From positions 828,201 through 892,200 of the forward strand of contig OZ034975.1 in assembly GCA_964030785.1 (NCBI GenBank): a stretch of DNA of 64,000 nt, given 5' to 3'. The translations under genes were made by a program, and so were the position numbers. The DNA comes from Siderastrea siderea (lineage: Eukaryota; Cnidaria; Anthozoa; Scleractinia; Rhizangiidae). A model generated the notes under the pieces. It was not told where the DNA came from. It did no database searches and was given only the letters and a program-made list of their open reading frames with translations. Positions within the stretch are counted from its first letter, which is position 1; every line of letters starts with the position of its first letter. Positions 12,280 through 23,889 of the stretch are shown here, piece after piece.

Positions 12280-12500
12280 AGGGCAAAAACGTTACAATTT
12301 AAACTAAGGGTATAAAATATGATACTAAAATAACAAAAGTAAAGCAGCTTGTATTACAACGTTTAAAAACTGGCGTAAAAAATAAAAACGTTACAATTTG
12401 AAATTTATATTTAAAGAAGCTAATATTACAACGTTAAAAAACTGGCGAAAAAACTAAAAACGTTACGATTTAAAATTTGAAAAATATATTACATAAGTAG
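12280..12500. repeat. Short tandem repeat, AAAAACGTTACAATTT type
   Basis: About three units of 75-100 bp, each with AAAACGTTACRATTT and TATTACAACGTT. AT-rich and non-coding, it lies just outside the right end of the 2.54-kb element. Confidence 0.6.
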
Positions 12501-12803
12501 GATACGTGATACTATAATAATAAAAGCTTAAGTGATAGGGATAACGTACCGCGTTAAACTCTAAATACATTTCAATTCGAAATAAGAAAGTGGAAAATAC
12601 CAAACAAATACCAAAGTTTATTGTTTCAGATATCTATAGCTACGTTTTTGTGATGGACTCCTGTGAGAACTTAAACATAATTTCACTGGTAGGAGGACTT
12701 TATTATTCTTTCATTCATTTTTCTTCCTTGTAGTAGTTCTAAAGCATGATTAAAGGTTCGTTCATCACGAAACTGAATCTGTTTATCTTAAGGCATTGGT
12801 CCT

Positions 12804-12846
12804 CAACCTCGTTCCCAGGGCCTTCTCAGCCCTGGGAATGAAGTTG
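12804..12846. mobile_element. 43-bp hairpin remnant of CAACCTCGT MITE
   Basis: An 18-bp inverted repeat (CAACCTCGTTCCCAGGGC and its near complement) with a 7-base loop. It is flanked by 9-bp sequences that agree at 7 positions (ATTGGTCCT and GTTGGTCCC). It matches the ends of the 326-bp MITE at 35655-35980 and looks like an extreme internal-deletion derivative. Confidence 0.65.
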
Positions 12847-12855
12847 GTTGGTCCC

Positions 12856-15690
12856 AAAAATGACTACCCCCGTGTGGGCAGGTAACATAGCCCACCCCAC
12901 GTTTGAATTTGCGTGACCACCTAAAAGTCCGAAAAACTATGGCAAAAACTGGAAATTTCTTGTAAAGCCAATTCCGGTAGTTCGGTTTTTAGATCATGAA
13001 AGAAATATCTCTGGAAAAAACAAATACCTTTAACGGATACCCTTAACGCTTAATCGAAAAAAAGATGGCATAGATGTTGTCTATTTTAGTCTCAAAAATA
13101 GGGTTGCTAACGCAGTTGATCTGGAGTAAGCCCATGGGGAGAAGGTGTTCAAAGTGCTTATGCGTCCATACATTATTTCTTTAAATCGATATGGTGCTCC
13201 TTCGATATACCTAGAAGAAATACTACTCATTTTCCCCAATTAAGAAGTACCCTATGGCTACGGGTACCCCTATGGAGAGGGGTGCTGTCTTTTACCACCC
13301 AAGTGAGTGACCCAACCAAGTGTCGGTTGAAAAGGAAGCCTATTCGTACACTGGTGCAATTTCCTTCACATGGTAGATCCAACAATTTTCGAGAGGAGCG
13401 TTTTAATGGCAACTTGTACTTGACACTTCAAAGGCAAGGAACGATAGCTCAGGCAAATTTAAAACAAGCGATAACATTTACTGGCAAATTTTCTTTCTGT
13501 TTATTTTATTTTAGTTTAAATGCATTTGAACATTTCAAAACCAAAAACAAGTACAGATTTGAAGGAGTGGGGAGGGGTCCCAGCTCTCCGGACCAAACCC
13601 TTCTAGATCCGTCGCCCCGTCTTATGCAAATTCTTAGAACTAACTTTAAAAAGATATCATTATTTATGGCAGTAAAATCGAGCCAATCAGTGGCGAAAAT
13701 ATATACATTTTAAAACCTATTGTAGGATTAAAGATTAAATCTACATAAGGGTGCGTTGATTGGTTCCTTTAACTTCCTTGTAGTGCATATGATAGACATG
13801 GTTTCGCTTTCGATTCATGATTCTTTGCATTCTTTATTTGTTACACCTTCCGAATTGAAAGTGATCAACTGTAAGAATACACAAAGGAGAAAGAAATTTG
13901 CAGCCTGTATAAGTCCATTTTTATCAGTGCCATTTCACGCAATATACAAAAACACGCGCTTTTTACCGGCTGAGAAGGCATGCTAGGCATCAGGTTCCAT
14001 TCCGAGAAAGGAAGTCCACCTTGAGCTGTTGGCTTTCAACATGCGATGTTGGATAAGTCTATCAATGTAGGGGAGCATTTAAGGCAAGTACTCCTCCTTC
14101 CTCAGTGTATTGAAATCTGAGTTATTTAATGCATTTAAGTGGCGATTAAGGACACGAAAATTCGTAGTTTCACGATATCAATCGAAGATTTTTCACTCAC
14201 GTTTCACGTTTGGTTTTAAGTTAGTTTCCGGATCAGAGCATACGACTGGCCTTTCAGAAAAGAAAACAAAGTTCTGGATTGTAATTTAATTGTTATTAAT
14301 TATGTTTTAAATCATTGTTGTATAAGTACTCCTATCATTCTTTTCCTTTTTCTTTATGCAATACCATCGATGTATATGGGAATGCAAATAAATTGTTGTT
14401 GTTGTTAAACGATCCGTTAATTTTAAGCCCAAAATGAAGTACTCGTTCATTCGACAGTTGGAAGGTTTTAAGGAAGAAATTGTGGAAATCGACCAACATG
14501 TAGATAAACTGGTTTCCATCAAATCATTTAGGGATCACTGGAAAATCTATTTGAAGTTCGGCCCCGTTCGGAGTAGGCTCGAGAGCGGCGGAAATCGAGC
14601 CTATGTCAGGAGGCAAATGCTTTTAATTTATGCTAACTTGTATTGTGTCGCTTTCTCTCTTTACTCAGTCTACTGTAGCGATCGAAGCATGCAGTGATCG
14701 TAGGCTTCAACGTAGCTATGATTTTCCACCGTGACCCCCTGATTATCCAAAAACTCATAAGTGAGACGTGGGTTCAAAAGGTAATCTAGAGAAATTATCA
14801 GAAATTCCATTTTGTTTCTCATAATTTCAGAAACACAGTTTTCGTTACATTGGCAAATACTTGTCAGTTTTGTTCAAGTTTATTCCAAAAACTCTGATCC
14901 ATCACTATATATATATATATATGTATATCTTTGGCTTTACTGTAATAAGAAAAATCTGGATCGCGTGCGCGGATTTGTTCCCCTGTCCAAACGTCCCTGA
15001 AATCCAGCCCGGCAGGCCTTTTACGCTCATCAACTGTTGCCCTTGACCGAGATTCAAATGGCTTGTATCCATAGTGATAACAAAGTCAAAATTACTCATT
15101 CATACTTTTAACCAAGATTTTCACCATCCAGGTCATAGCAATGTTCGTGAAAAAGAAAACACGGATAAGGAATGTACACGGAAATGGAAAATATGTTTCG
15201 TACTGTTTTGTACTGTATTGTTATCCGTTGCATCTTGTGTGGGCTCATTATATCTTAATTATCATTGAGGATTTAATGTCTTAAATGAACTCAACCAGAA
15301 ATGTACAGTCCTTAACACACTGTTTGCACATTGCAGTTCCTTAGCAACTCTCTTTGCTAGAAGTATCTGAATAGAAAAAGCAAATTGAATGGTCTAACTC
15401 ATGACAGTGCACGTACGTTACATAATGTCCGTTAATCTCTTCTCGTTTGTCTTGAAATGTTTTGACAGCAGGTAAACAAAGGACGTTTTGCATAATAATA
15501 TCAGAGCAAAAGAATTCTAAGAAATGGAGCAAGTTTCTTTGAAAAGAAACTTCTCAATGTAGTCCGCATCCCCCAAAAAATCACGACTCAAGAAAGATAT
15601 GGCGTAAACACATTGGTCACGTGAGCACTGAGCAATATGTAGCGAGAGATATCGTGTATTATTCAATGAAATAGTTCAGCTTCCTTGAGC
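12856..15690. other. Intergenic, no gene seen
   Basis: No supported gene. There is a short TA microsatellite near 14905-14920. Open frames at 13282-13713 and 14434-14697 have no recognisable domain. Confidence 0.4.
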
Positions 15691-15696
15691 TATAAA
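15691..15696 (+). promoter_or_regulatory. TATA box of TNF gene 2
   Basis: TATAAA lies 56 bp before the ATG at 15752. Transcription would start about 25-30 bp downstream, leaving a 5' leader of roughly 30 bases. This is inferred from position only. Confidence 0.5.
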
Positions 15697-15751
15697 GACA
15701 CAAGGCGAACTCAGCTGGGATCAGTTACCGATAAAATCAAAACAGAACGAT

Positions 15752-18700
15752 ATGACAGAGGCACGACATGAAATATTGCATCCGCCGAGTAAATTTCGTG
15801 AATGGATGAGGAACATTCTTGGATTGTTTTTTACTGCGTTGCTGATCTTTGTCCTATTTAAGGTGATAATGTTATCAAGAGACGTGGAAGAATCCAGAAG
15901 AATGCTGAAAGAGTTGTCCAGCGGACTTGCGAAGGCAAAGCGAGAGAACGACGATTTAAGAAAAGAGCTCAGGTTCACTAAGGCGAAGGTGGAAAACATC
16001 ATACGAAAGTTTTCTAATGCGCAAAAGGTGATCACGATTTGAATTTGCGCAAATTTCTACTCTAAGTCTAACTGTAGACCAATACAGCTTCACACAATTT
16101 TGTCCCAGACGCTCAAAATTAACATCTTAAATCGATCCTTTAGTGGGCACATTGATATTTACTTAACATGCATCTTGTCTCTATACCTTGCAGGTCCTCC
16201 GACTACGCAGGTCGGGTGCAGCCAAGAAAAACAAGACAGAACGTGAGTGCTTATGCATATTACATCAGTTCACGTACATGTTAAGTGCGGTTAAAGAGCA
16301 AAATTTCTAGTCGCATATACATCCACCTGACTATAAAACAGTTCTGAGCTGCTGATGCCGCTGTTTAAATTTCTTTTTGTTTCTTTTTATACCCTTATGT
16401 CCAGTTAGCATCGCCGACAATAGTGAAACAGCACGCACACGATGCGCATTGCCTGTCTTGTCTCCCAAGTCACTGGTGCATGGAAACCTTATGGCTCCAC
16501 TTCCGTGTATGGATAATAAGTTGAACATAAACAATTGCATTTCATTTCACGTGTTAGTAGCTCAAAGAAACGAGGACACAATGAGTTAAAACAAGTCACA
16601 TACAAGATTTGTTTTGATTCATTTCAATCAAACTTTTCAATGTAAATTTGACAAGTGCTTCAAAATAAGGCTGAAACAAGTGAAAATCATGGCTGCAAAA
16701 TCTATTTCCGATATTTTTACATTAAGATGAGGCAACTTATACCCCACTGGATTGGAGAGGGTACATCCGTTTTGTGAACGGGGGGCTATCATTCCAGAGA
16801 TGAAAGTTTGTAATTAATTATTAGTGATCGTAAGCAAACTCAATGTAATTTTAGCTAGGGAGCAAGAGTACGAAAGACTGGTACAGAATTAAATTTGTAT
16901 CAAAACTTTATCCCTTATTCACCGGGAAAAACCCCTAGTCATGCCAGTGTAAAAGTAACTTTCCATCTGAGATTTAGATGAAAATCTTAACTGGGTGTGA
17001 TCCTTCAAATGAAAGCTACAGAGCAGTACTTTCCTGTGGTACTGCTTGTTATGCTGTACAAGGTGGTTCTGACTTTTGAGTCCGTGGACGAAATCCTATA
17101 AGTACTTGTGATCATTCAAATTAAAACTACTGAGCAGTTCTTTTCTGTAGGACTGTTTGTTATGCTGTACAAGGTGGTTGTAAAATTGTATATGGTTCTG
17201 TAGATGAAATCCTATAGGTGTGGTCATTCAAGTGTATTAGTAGCTTAGCTTTAGTTTGCTGTGTTTTTGTTAATTTTCCTTTTTTTTATAACTAACATGT
17301 ATAGTCTTTTGGTTTTGAAAGTTGATAGAATAAAGGAGTTATATATTTTAAGGATACTTTTCCTCCCAGATTCTATCGTTAAATGTCTTAACCTAAATCA
17401 GTCATAAACTGCATGAAAATATGCAGCATTAAAAAGAAAATCGCTTTTTCTCTTTCAGTGATAGCAGCGGTGAATGGCGGAAAAGGGAGAATTTGCCATG
17501 CACCGTAATATTACAGAATTCTTTTCGTATTTTCCAAACAATTTTCCTGCTACATTAGCTGACACTTACATAAAGGCTTTTGGTTCTTTTGTATTCCCCT
17601 AAATAAGATGTTCCATCTTTATTTGCCTTACACCTGTGGATTCACTACTAACTACAACAGATGATAATGCTTTCAGAATTGGTTGTAAATTGGATCTACT
17701 GTGCATTATTTCAAGCATTTGATTCTTTGACTCCACTTCTACGTTTATTAATTAAATGCTTTTCCAAAGAGGCATCGAGGTATCCGTGCGTTCGAGTTCA
17801 AGCTCGACTGAGCTGACTTCGAGTTACAAGTTTAAGACAAGTTCCAGTGTGATGAAGCAAGCAGTGTCCATACCCCTGTGGCAAAACAAATCGCTTGAAA
17901 TATAAAATTGAAATATCGACTAAACTGGAAAAAAAGTCTTTACAATTGCTTAATTCAAAATCTGACAATACAATCAAAGCGAAGCTTGACCTTCTGATAT
18001 TTTTATTAACTTGCCATTTTAAAATTGCTTTGCTTGTATTTTAATTAGGAATACAATCTGTTTTGAATAATAAGAATGTTTAGGCAACAATGGCGAAAAG
18101 TTGAAAACACGCTAAGAACGCACTTAAGCTTTGATTTGAAATTTTGAAATGCAACATCTTAGCGTGACATTTTATGTTCTTACAGAAAAAAGCCGAAATG
18201 ATCAGGGTTAGTTCTCAGTGGTCAAAGTTTGGTCAAACTTCATCTGGAACCAACATTATTATCATTACTTACAGAAACGTGACTAATCGCACATGTGTTA
18301 ATATAATACATTTGTTTTCAGCAATGAGAACATAAGAACGTTTAAAACAATTTAGTACTCAACTCGTGTTAAAAGTAAGGACATTTAGCCTCAGCCAGAG
18401 AACAGACGTTTTTAAACATCACATATGGAGCAAAAAACAGGAAATGCCTCTAAATTGATAATTGCCGCGGACTTTGATACGAGTAGCATGTTTATTATTT
18501 TCTTTAGAGGCTTTCAGTAAGTTGGTTTATTGCCAGCTTTGTTTTTCAGCGACGTGCTTTTTATTGCTTTTATTACACTCTATGATTTCCGCCAAAACAA
18601 CGCAAATAGCGGAAACGTATTTTGCTTGCAGGATTGTTGGTGATGAAGGATTCAGTTCTTACGGAAGGAAGGAAGCGATAATTTTAGGTATTGAAATGGG

Positions 18701-20379
18701 AGTAAAAAAAGAAGATTCGTTAATTGGAAAAAAGGCGTTCCAAACTTCCTGTTTCGATAACGGCATTTTAAATGCTATATTTGTATCAATGATTTGAGAA
18801 TCGCCGAATATTAGAGGGATCATCTTCTGACTTATTGGATCTCCCTCTACTGGCATAGACAAGTGCAGTTTTGGGTTCAGTCTTGAAAAATGGTACGAGA
18901 TCTACACGAGTTCTCAAAAGCGTCTATCTTGAAGGGTCTTCTAAGTTCCTTTGGTCGTTTGTTTTAGAAAAGTATAAGCTTGGACTGTCTTAAAAGAGTT
19001 TTAGCCCTCGAAATGCCCGGCAGAGGATGGGAACCTTCCCCCCCCCCCCCCCCCCTCAAATAAGCTATACATGTTTCCCATCCTCAAATAACTGAGCTAC
19101 ACTTGCGTCACTCAGTGCTTTCTTTTGCTTTTGCAAAGATATTACATATTTGCAGAGAATTATACCTTAAAAATATATTTTTTTTCAATTAACGTTTTGC
19201 CTTGCCGAACGCTCTTTGAAAAAAACAAAACATGCTTTTCTCTGGTTTGTATTCTAATAAAGCAAGGTTAGAAAGCGCGCACCTTCCAGACTCTGTTAAC
19301 TTCTATTTAATATAATATGCTGTACAAGGTGACCTCCCTTTGCACTATGGGTAAAATAACTACTGAGCAGTATAATTTCGTGTTGTACTGCTTATTACGC
19401 TGTACAAAGTAGCTCTGATGGAATAATAGACGAAGTAACGTTTTACGCTCCATCAGAAAGGAAGTATCCTTAACGTAAGCTAAGCCGTAACGTAATCCGG
19501 TGCAAGGTTCCAAACAGCATTTTACAGGGTATTAAAATTCTCTATTTTTATTACAGATAAAGCGCACAGGTGTCATAGAATACACGCTTGCTTAAAAACG
19601 TACACCAAAGGTATGGATTACGGATTTATACACGTTTCAGGGAATGCCGGCGGCGTGGCTATACCTTGGGTTTCACCCCAGGAGCTGCCTCTATCAATGC
19701 GCATGGCCAGCACCCCATATTTGTACAACAAAAATGTAAAACTTTCCATGTTTCAAAATAAATCAGCTTATTTTCTACGCTCTGCAAATTACGACTAGAA
19801 ACATTTGATAACATCAAGTGAAAATTTTGTGGCAGTAGCAAGACCAGTGGGGCTTGTTTGCTGATTCCAGCATGTCGACATTTTTTGAAACTTTTTCTTA
19901 TTGATCCGACCCCTGCAACGCCCCCAAAATAACCCTGACTAAGGAAGATAAAAATTATGCGAATCAACCTGAAAAAGGATATTTCCTGCGGCTTTTCATG
20001 GAAACAAGTAAGCAAATACCGTGGGATTTCTGATGTTATTCCATCGCTGTGAGGATGAAATTAAAATCAAATTAATTTGTTGTATTTGAGAGGAAGATTA
20101 TCCGGTTCAGAGGCAGTTGGTTCAGCAGGAAATTGTCATAATGAAAGGGTATTCATCAGACAGGAACCTCTTTTCTATAGAGATTAGTATAGCATGCTGG
20201 TCTTTTTGTAGTCGTGATCCCTTCTCATTCTAAAAAAGCGCTTTGTCAAGGGATCTCTAAAACTCCCCCAAAACCCTGTGTAAATAATATTCTGCTTGCT
20301 ATTCATATTTTCACTTGTTCAGTTATGTACTTACTTGCTTACTGAATTTACCTGTTTGTTTGCTGATTAAATCTTCAGG

Positions 20380-20413
<34 letters not shown>

Positions 20414-21744
20414 TTTTTTATTGGTACTTTGACATTCATTGCAGAAAACACCTTCAATTGCACAAGGATAAGAAACTGTTTGCCGTCGGAGCGTAAAAGA
20501 GGTACAAAACAACACGAGTTTCTGTTACCTATATAGCCCCCAGATGTAATAAATCCCGTGCTCTCATTGGTTCTTTCTTACCAGGCTAACAGCAGTTGCA
20601 AATGGTACCTCCTTCAAGGCTGACCTTTTTCTGAAAATGGATGGGCATAATAATAACATTTGCAGAAACGGCTGGAAGTTTCCAGAAATGAAAAAAGTCG
20701 TTCCGAAAATCGCTTTCCATGTTTGGAAATCAAGCAAACTCGCAGATCCCAGAGCTTACAAGGACACTTCGTATGCGCTAATTCGCAGATAGCCAGACTG
20801 CTATTGATATAGTTTCAAAGTTATTTTCAATTTTTTTTTACAAACTCTGATAATACTTTCGTATGTTTTTTGTTTTAGATTTTATTCACGTCTACGGGAT
20901 TCGCTCGGGTGAAATTATCCGCATGACTTATCCTACAAGCGGTAGGTTTAAGCATTGTCTCTTAAGATACTAGACTTCGTTGATAGCGATATCTACCTTT
21001 CCCATTCTATCCTCGTTGCTGCACACTTTTTAAGGCAATACCACAACAGTATCACCCATTTCTCAGGGTGGTAATGATGAAGCAGTACTGTGAGGCCCCA
21101 GTTCTTGAAGCCCCATTAGAAGCATACAAATTCTCCTCATTGAGTAGTATTCGTTAACTTGGGAACTGATATTTTGAATTTGCTTTCATAACTAAACTGA
21201 AATAGTTGTAAAAGAAATAGGCAGAAAGAAGGAGAGCTAAAAACTAGGTAAATTCCCACTCCCCACATCCTCCCATCGGGTGGGGTGAGTGTTTATTATG
21301 ACTTCCGTTTTCTAAATTCTATCGCTCCTCTGAGTCATTTGTGGTCTAGCGTGTCTTTTTTTCTTTATAGGTTTGTGGAATGTTTTATGGCGAGGATATT
21401 TCAGTAACAATGGCAAAGTTATATTAAAGGACAGAATACGCGTCCTGATTTCCCGAGGCGGCACTTTCCATGTTTACTGCAACCTGAGGGTAAACACAAC
21501 GTACATCCAGCAAGTTTTTATTAAGACGCACCACAGCAAGCCTGAAGAGAGAAAGACCTTGTTCTCGTCCGTGCCCAACAATGCAATTTATGAGGTTAAT
21601 CTTTCCGGACTAGCCAAGATTCCTGATGGAACTGAAATATACATCCAGGTCAAACTCAAAACAATTCCATCAAATAAGATAGCCAATTCACTGTTTCGTG
21701 ATGTAGAAAATAACAACAACTTCGGAGTGTTTTTGATCAGCTAA
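15752..21744 (+). CDS. Type II membrane TNF-superfamily ligand
   Basis: Exons 15752-16027, 16194-16242, 19557-19610, 20445-20501, 20879-20941 and 21371-21744 join in phase (0,1,1,1,1) into about 290 residues. Residues 1-20 are cytosolic and 21-41 are one hydrophobic segment (GLFFTALLIFVLF). Residues 42-92 are a charged heptad-like coiled-coil stalk. RLRR at 95-98 fits a furin site, so the ligand may be shed. A short Cys-containing linker follows, then the TNF domain: FIHVYGIRSGE, GTFHVYCNLRVN, and the end NNFGVFLIS. No Gly-X-Y stretch was found, unlike the upstream TNF gene in the same orientation. The linker exon at 19557-19610 is the least certain. The role, receptor binding at the cell surface, is inferred from the family. 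Confidence 0.82.
16970..17235 (+). repeat. 105-bp repeat family, two units
   Basis: Two decayed copies with GAGCAGTACTTTCCTGTGGT, TGCTGTACAAGGTGGTT and GATGAAATCCTATA, matching the array at 22.6-23.4 kb. They lie in an intron of TNF gene 2. Confidence 0.75.
19315..19415 (+). repeat. 105-bp repeat family, single unit
   Basis: One decayed copy (CTGAGCAGTATAATTTCGTG, then GCTGTACAAAGTAG) in the same intron. Confidence 0.65.
20382..20411. repeat. (TA)n microsatellite
   Basis: About 15 TA dinucleotides, 33 bp before the exon at 20445, inside the likely branch-point region of that intron. Confidence 0.9.
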
Positions 21745-21868
21745 GGCGACCCTTGCCAGGAGCCTATGTCTCTGTCCTTTGAATTCATCCTAGTGCCCAG
21801 GCCCACCATTCCCATTCATTCGATTTTGGTGCGAATTTGTAATGTCAACTCCCAACTTCGGAGTGGAA

Positions 21869-22090
21869 GGCAGCGTGGCCGAGTGGTTAGGGCGCCGGAG
21901 TTGAAATCCGGAGGTCCCGGGTTCAAGTCCCGCTCTAAGCACTAGCTGGAGTTGTTTTCGATAGCCCCGAGTTAAGCCCCTATAACTTCCGACTCCTTAC
22001 TTGTCCCAAACACCTTAATTACGCTCACCCTAGCAAGTGAATGCCTGAGGACAAACCTAGTTTTGTTGGGTTGTAATTACTGTACAGTTT
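21869..22090 (+). mobile_element. tRNA-derived SINE
   Basis: The head (21869-21940) has an A box (TGGCCGAGTGG) and a near-consensus B box (GGTTCAAGTCC). Its anticodon stem CCGGA/TCCGG has TGA in the loop, but the long variable arm of a serine tRNA is missing. A non-tRNA body follows, so a SINE is preferred to a functional tRNA. It lies about 125 bp after the stop of TNF gene 2 in the same direction. Confidence 0.75.
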
Positions 22091-22629
22091 CTTTTTAAAG
22101 GGCTATCTCGGTTATTAAGACAATAACGGGCAGTTTTCTTGGTTTGCTATCCCCTCGAAAATTCCCACGATGCCTTTCTCTCTGAACTTTAATACAAGAG
22201 CCAACGAGGATTCTGAGTCATACTTTTGGCACAGTGTTTACAAAATATCAGCACAATTTTCCTTGACATAACCCCTTTAAGGTGTAAAATGCATACTTGT
22301 AATTACTGAAATAGTTCTCGAACCTCAAAACTGCAGTTTATTAGATATCACACAAGTCCAGATGAAATTATTTCTACAAGTATGCAAGAATAATTTAACA
22401 ACGCTGGGTCCTAGATTAACTAAATAGCTTTAGATGTAATTAAAACTCGTACCATTTTTGTGTATATAAAACCTACCTGACTTTCTGACGCGCCCTTTAA
22501 GATGGCAAGACTTTTTATACCAAATAAAACAAAACTCGTCGCACCTGAGCTCACACTCCTCACAGCCGCAGACTCGATGTGCAGGCTATGAGGTCACGTG
22601 CAGCTTGATTTTGTGGATTATTTGTCAAC

Positions 22630-23400
22630 CCTTTCACTCCCAGAGTCCAACTTGAGTCCTGTGACGTGGTTCTAACTTTTGAGTCTGTGGATGAAATCCT
22701 GAAGTGTGATCATTCAAATGAAAGCTACTGAGCAGTACTTTCCTGTGATACTGTTTATTACGCTGTACAAGGTGGTTCTAACTTTTGAGTCTGTGGATGA
22801 AATCCTAGTGTGACCATTCAAATGAAAGCTACTGAGCAGTACTTTCCTGTGGTGCTGTTTATTATGCTGAACAAGATAATTCTCACTTTTGAGTCTGTGG
22901 ATAAAATCCTAAAGTGTGACCATTCAAATGACAGCTACTGAGCAGTACTTTCCTGAGGTGCTGTTTATTATGTTGTACATGTTGGTTCTAACTTTTGAGT
23001 CTGTGGATGAAATCCTTAAGTGTGACTATTCAAATGACAGATGTTGAGCATTACTTTCCTGCGGTGTTGTTAATTATGGTATACAGGTCGCCGTGGTTCT
23101 AACGTTTTAGTCTGCGAGTAAAATCGTAAGGTGTGACGATTCAACGGAAAGCTATTGAGCAGTACTTTCCTTTGGTGCTGTTTATTAGTTTCACTTTTAG
23201 ATTTCGTTGATGAAATATAAGTGACCATTCAAATGAAAGCTTTTGAAAGTACTTTTCTGATTTGCTGTTTATGTGATGTAAAGGGTGATTCTAACTTTCA
23301 AGTGAAAGAAATCCTTAGCGTAACTATCAAATGAAAGAACTTGAGAAGAACTTTCTTGTTCCCTTTGCTTAAATTTTGAGTGAGACGGTAATTGTTCAAA
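22630..23400 (+). repeat. 105-bp tandem repeat array
   Basis: About seven units at 104-109 bp spacing. Each has GTGGTTCTAACTTTTGAGTC, GTGGATGAAATCCTAA, a TGTGACCATTCAAATGAAAG box and CTGAGCAGTACTTTCCTG. Later units are progressively decayed. Single copies occur at 17.0, 19.3 and, complementary, 27.6 kb. Confidence 0.92.
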
Positions 23401-23889
23401 TGTAAAATAACGAACTTTACTTGTAAATATTAGTAATGACTAAGAACCTTGATCTCTTTTCCATCGCTCGCTGACCGTTCTATTCTCCCAGCTTCAAGAA
23501 CCTTCTCCCTTTTCTTCGGTGAGGTATAAGGGCCGTTCCAAGCTTTGAACCTAGGATCAGGCACTGTATGAATTTTTTCATTATTATTATTTATTCGTTC
23601 ATGTGTGCATTTTTTTCTCGTTATTACTATTATTACACACTAAACGCGAAATATCTTCGTTATTTCACAGAATTAGTATAAAAAAGCTTACAACATGGTC
23701 TGTGTCCCAGCCAGAACAAAACTGAAACAATTTTCTTCCCTTTCCTTTGAGTTCTAATCACTGCGTTTATCGTCATTTGTTGCGTGTGACTTCGAGGATT
23801 TTTACTGATTTTTGTTTTTTGTTTTCTAATTGCCAAAAAAAAAAAAGATTGACAAAACGGTATTTAAATCCTATACTGCTGAAAGACGT

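Noticed and set aside
17457..17502. Extra exon of TNF gene 2 (LIAAVNGGKGRICHAP)
   Set aside because: A good acceptor, but it ends in phase 2, and the next exon would then begin with a stop.
18462..18797. 111-codon open frame with a hydrophobic start
   Set aside because: No recognisable domain; it lies in an intron of TNF gene 2 in AT-rich sequence.
21869..21940. Functional tRNA-Ser(TGA)
   Set aside because: Short variable arm, imperfect acceptor pairing and a SINE body downstream; a tRNA-derived SINE fits better.
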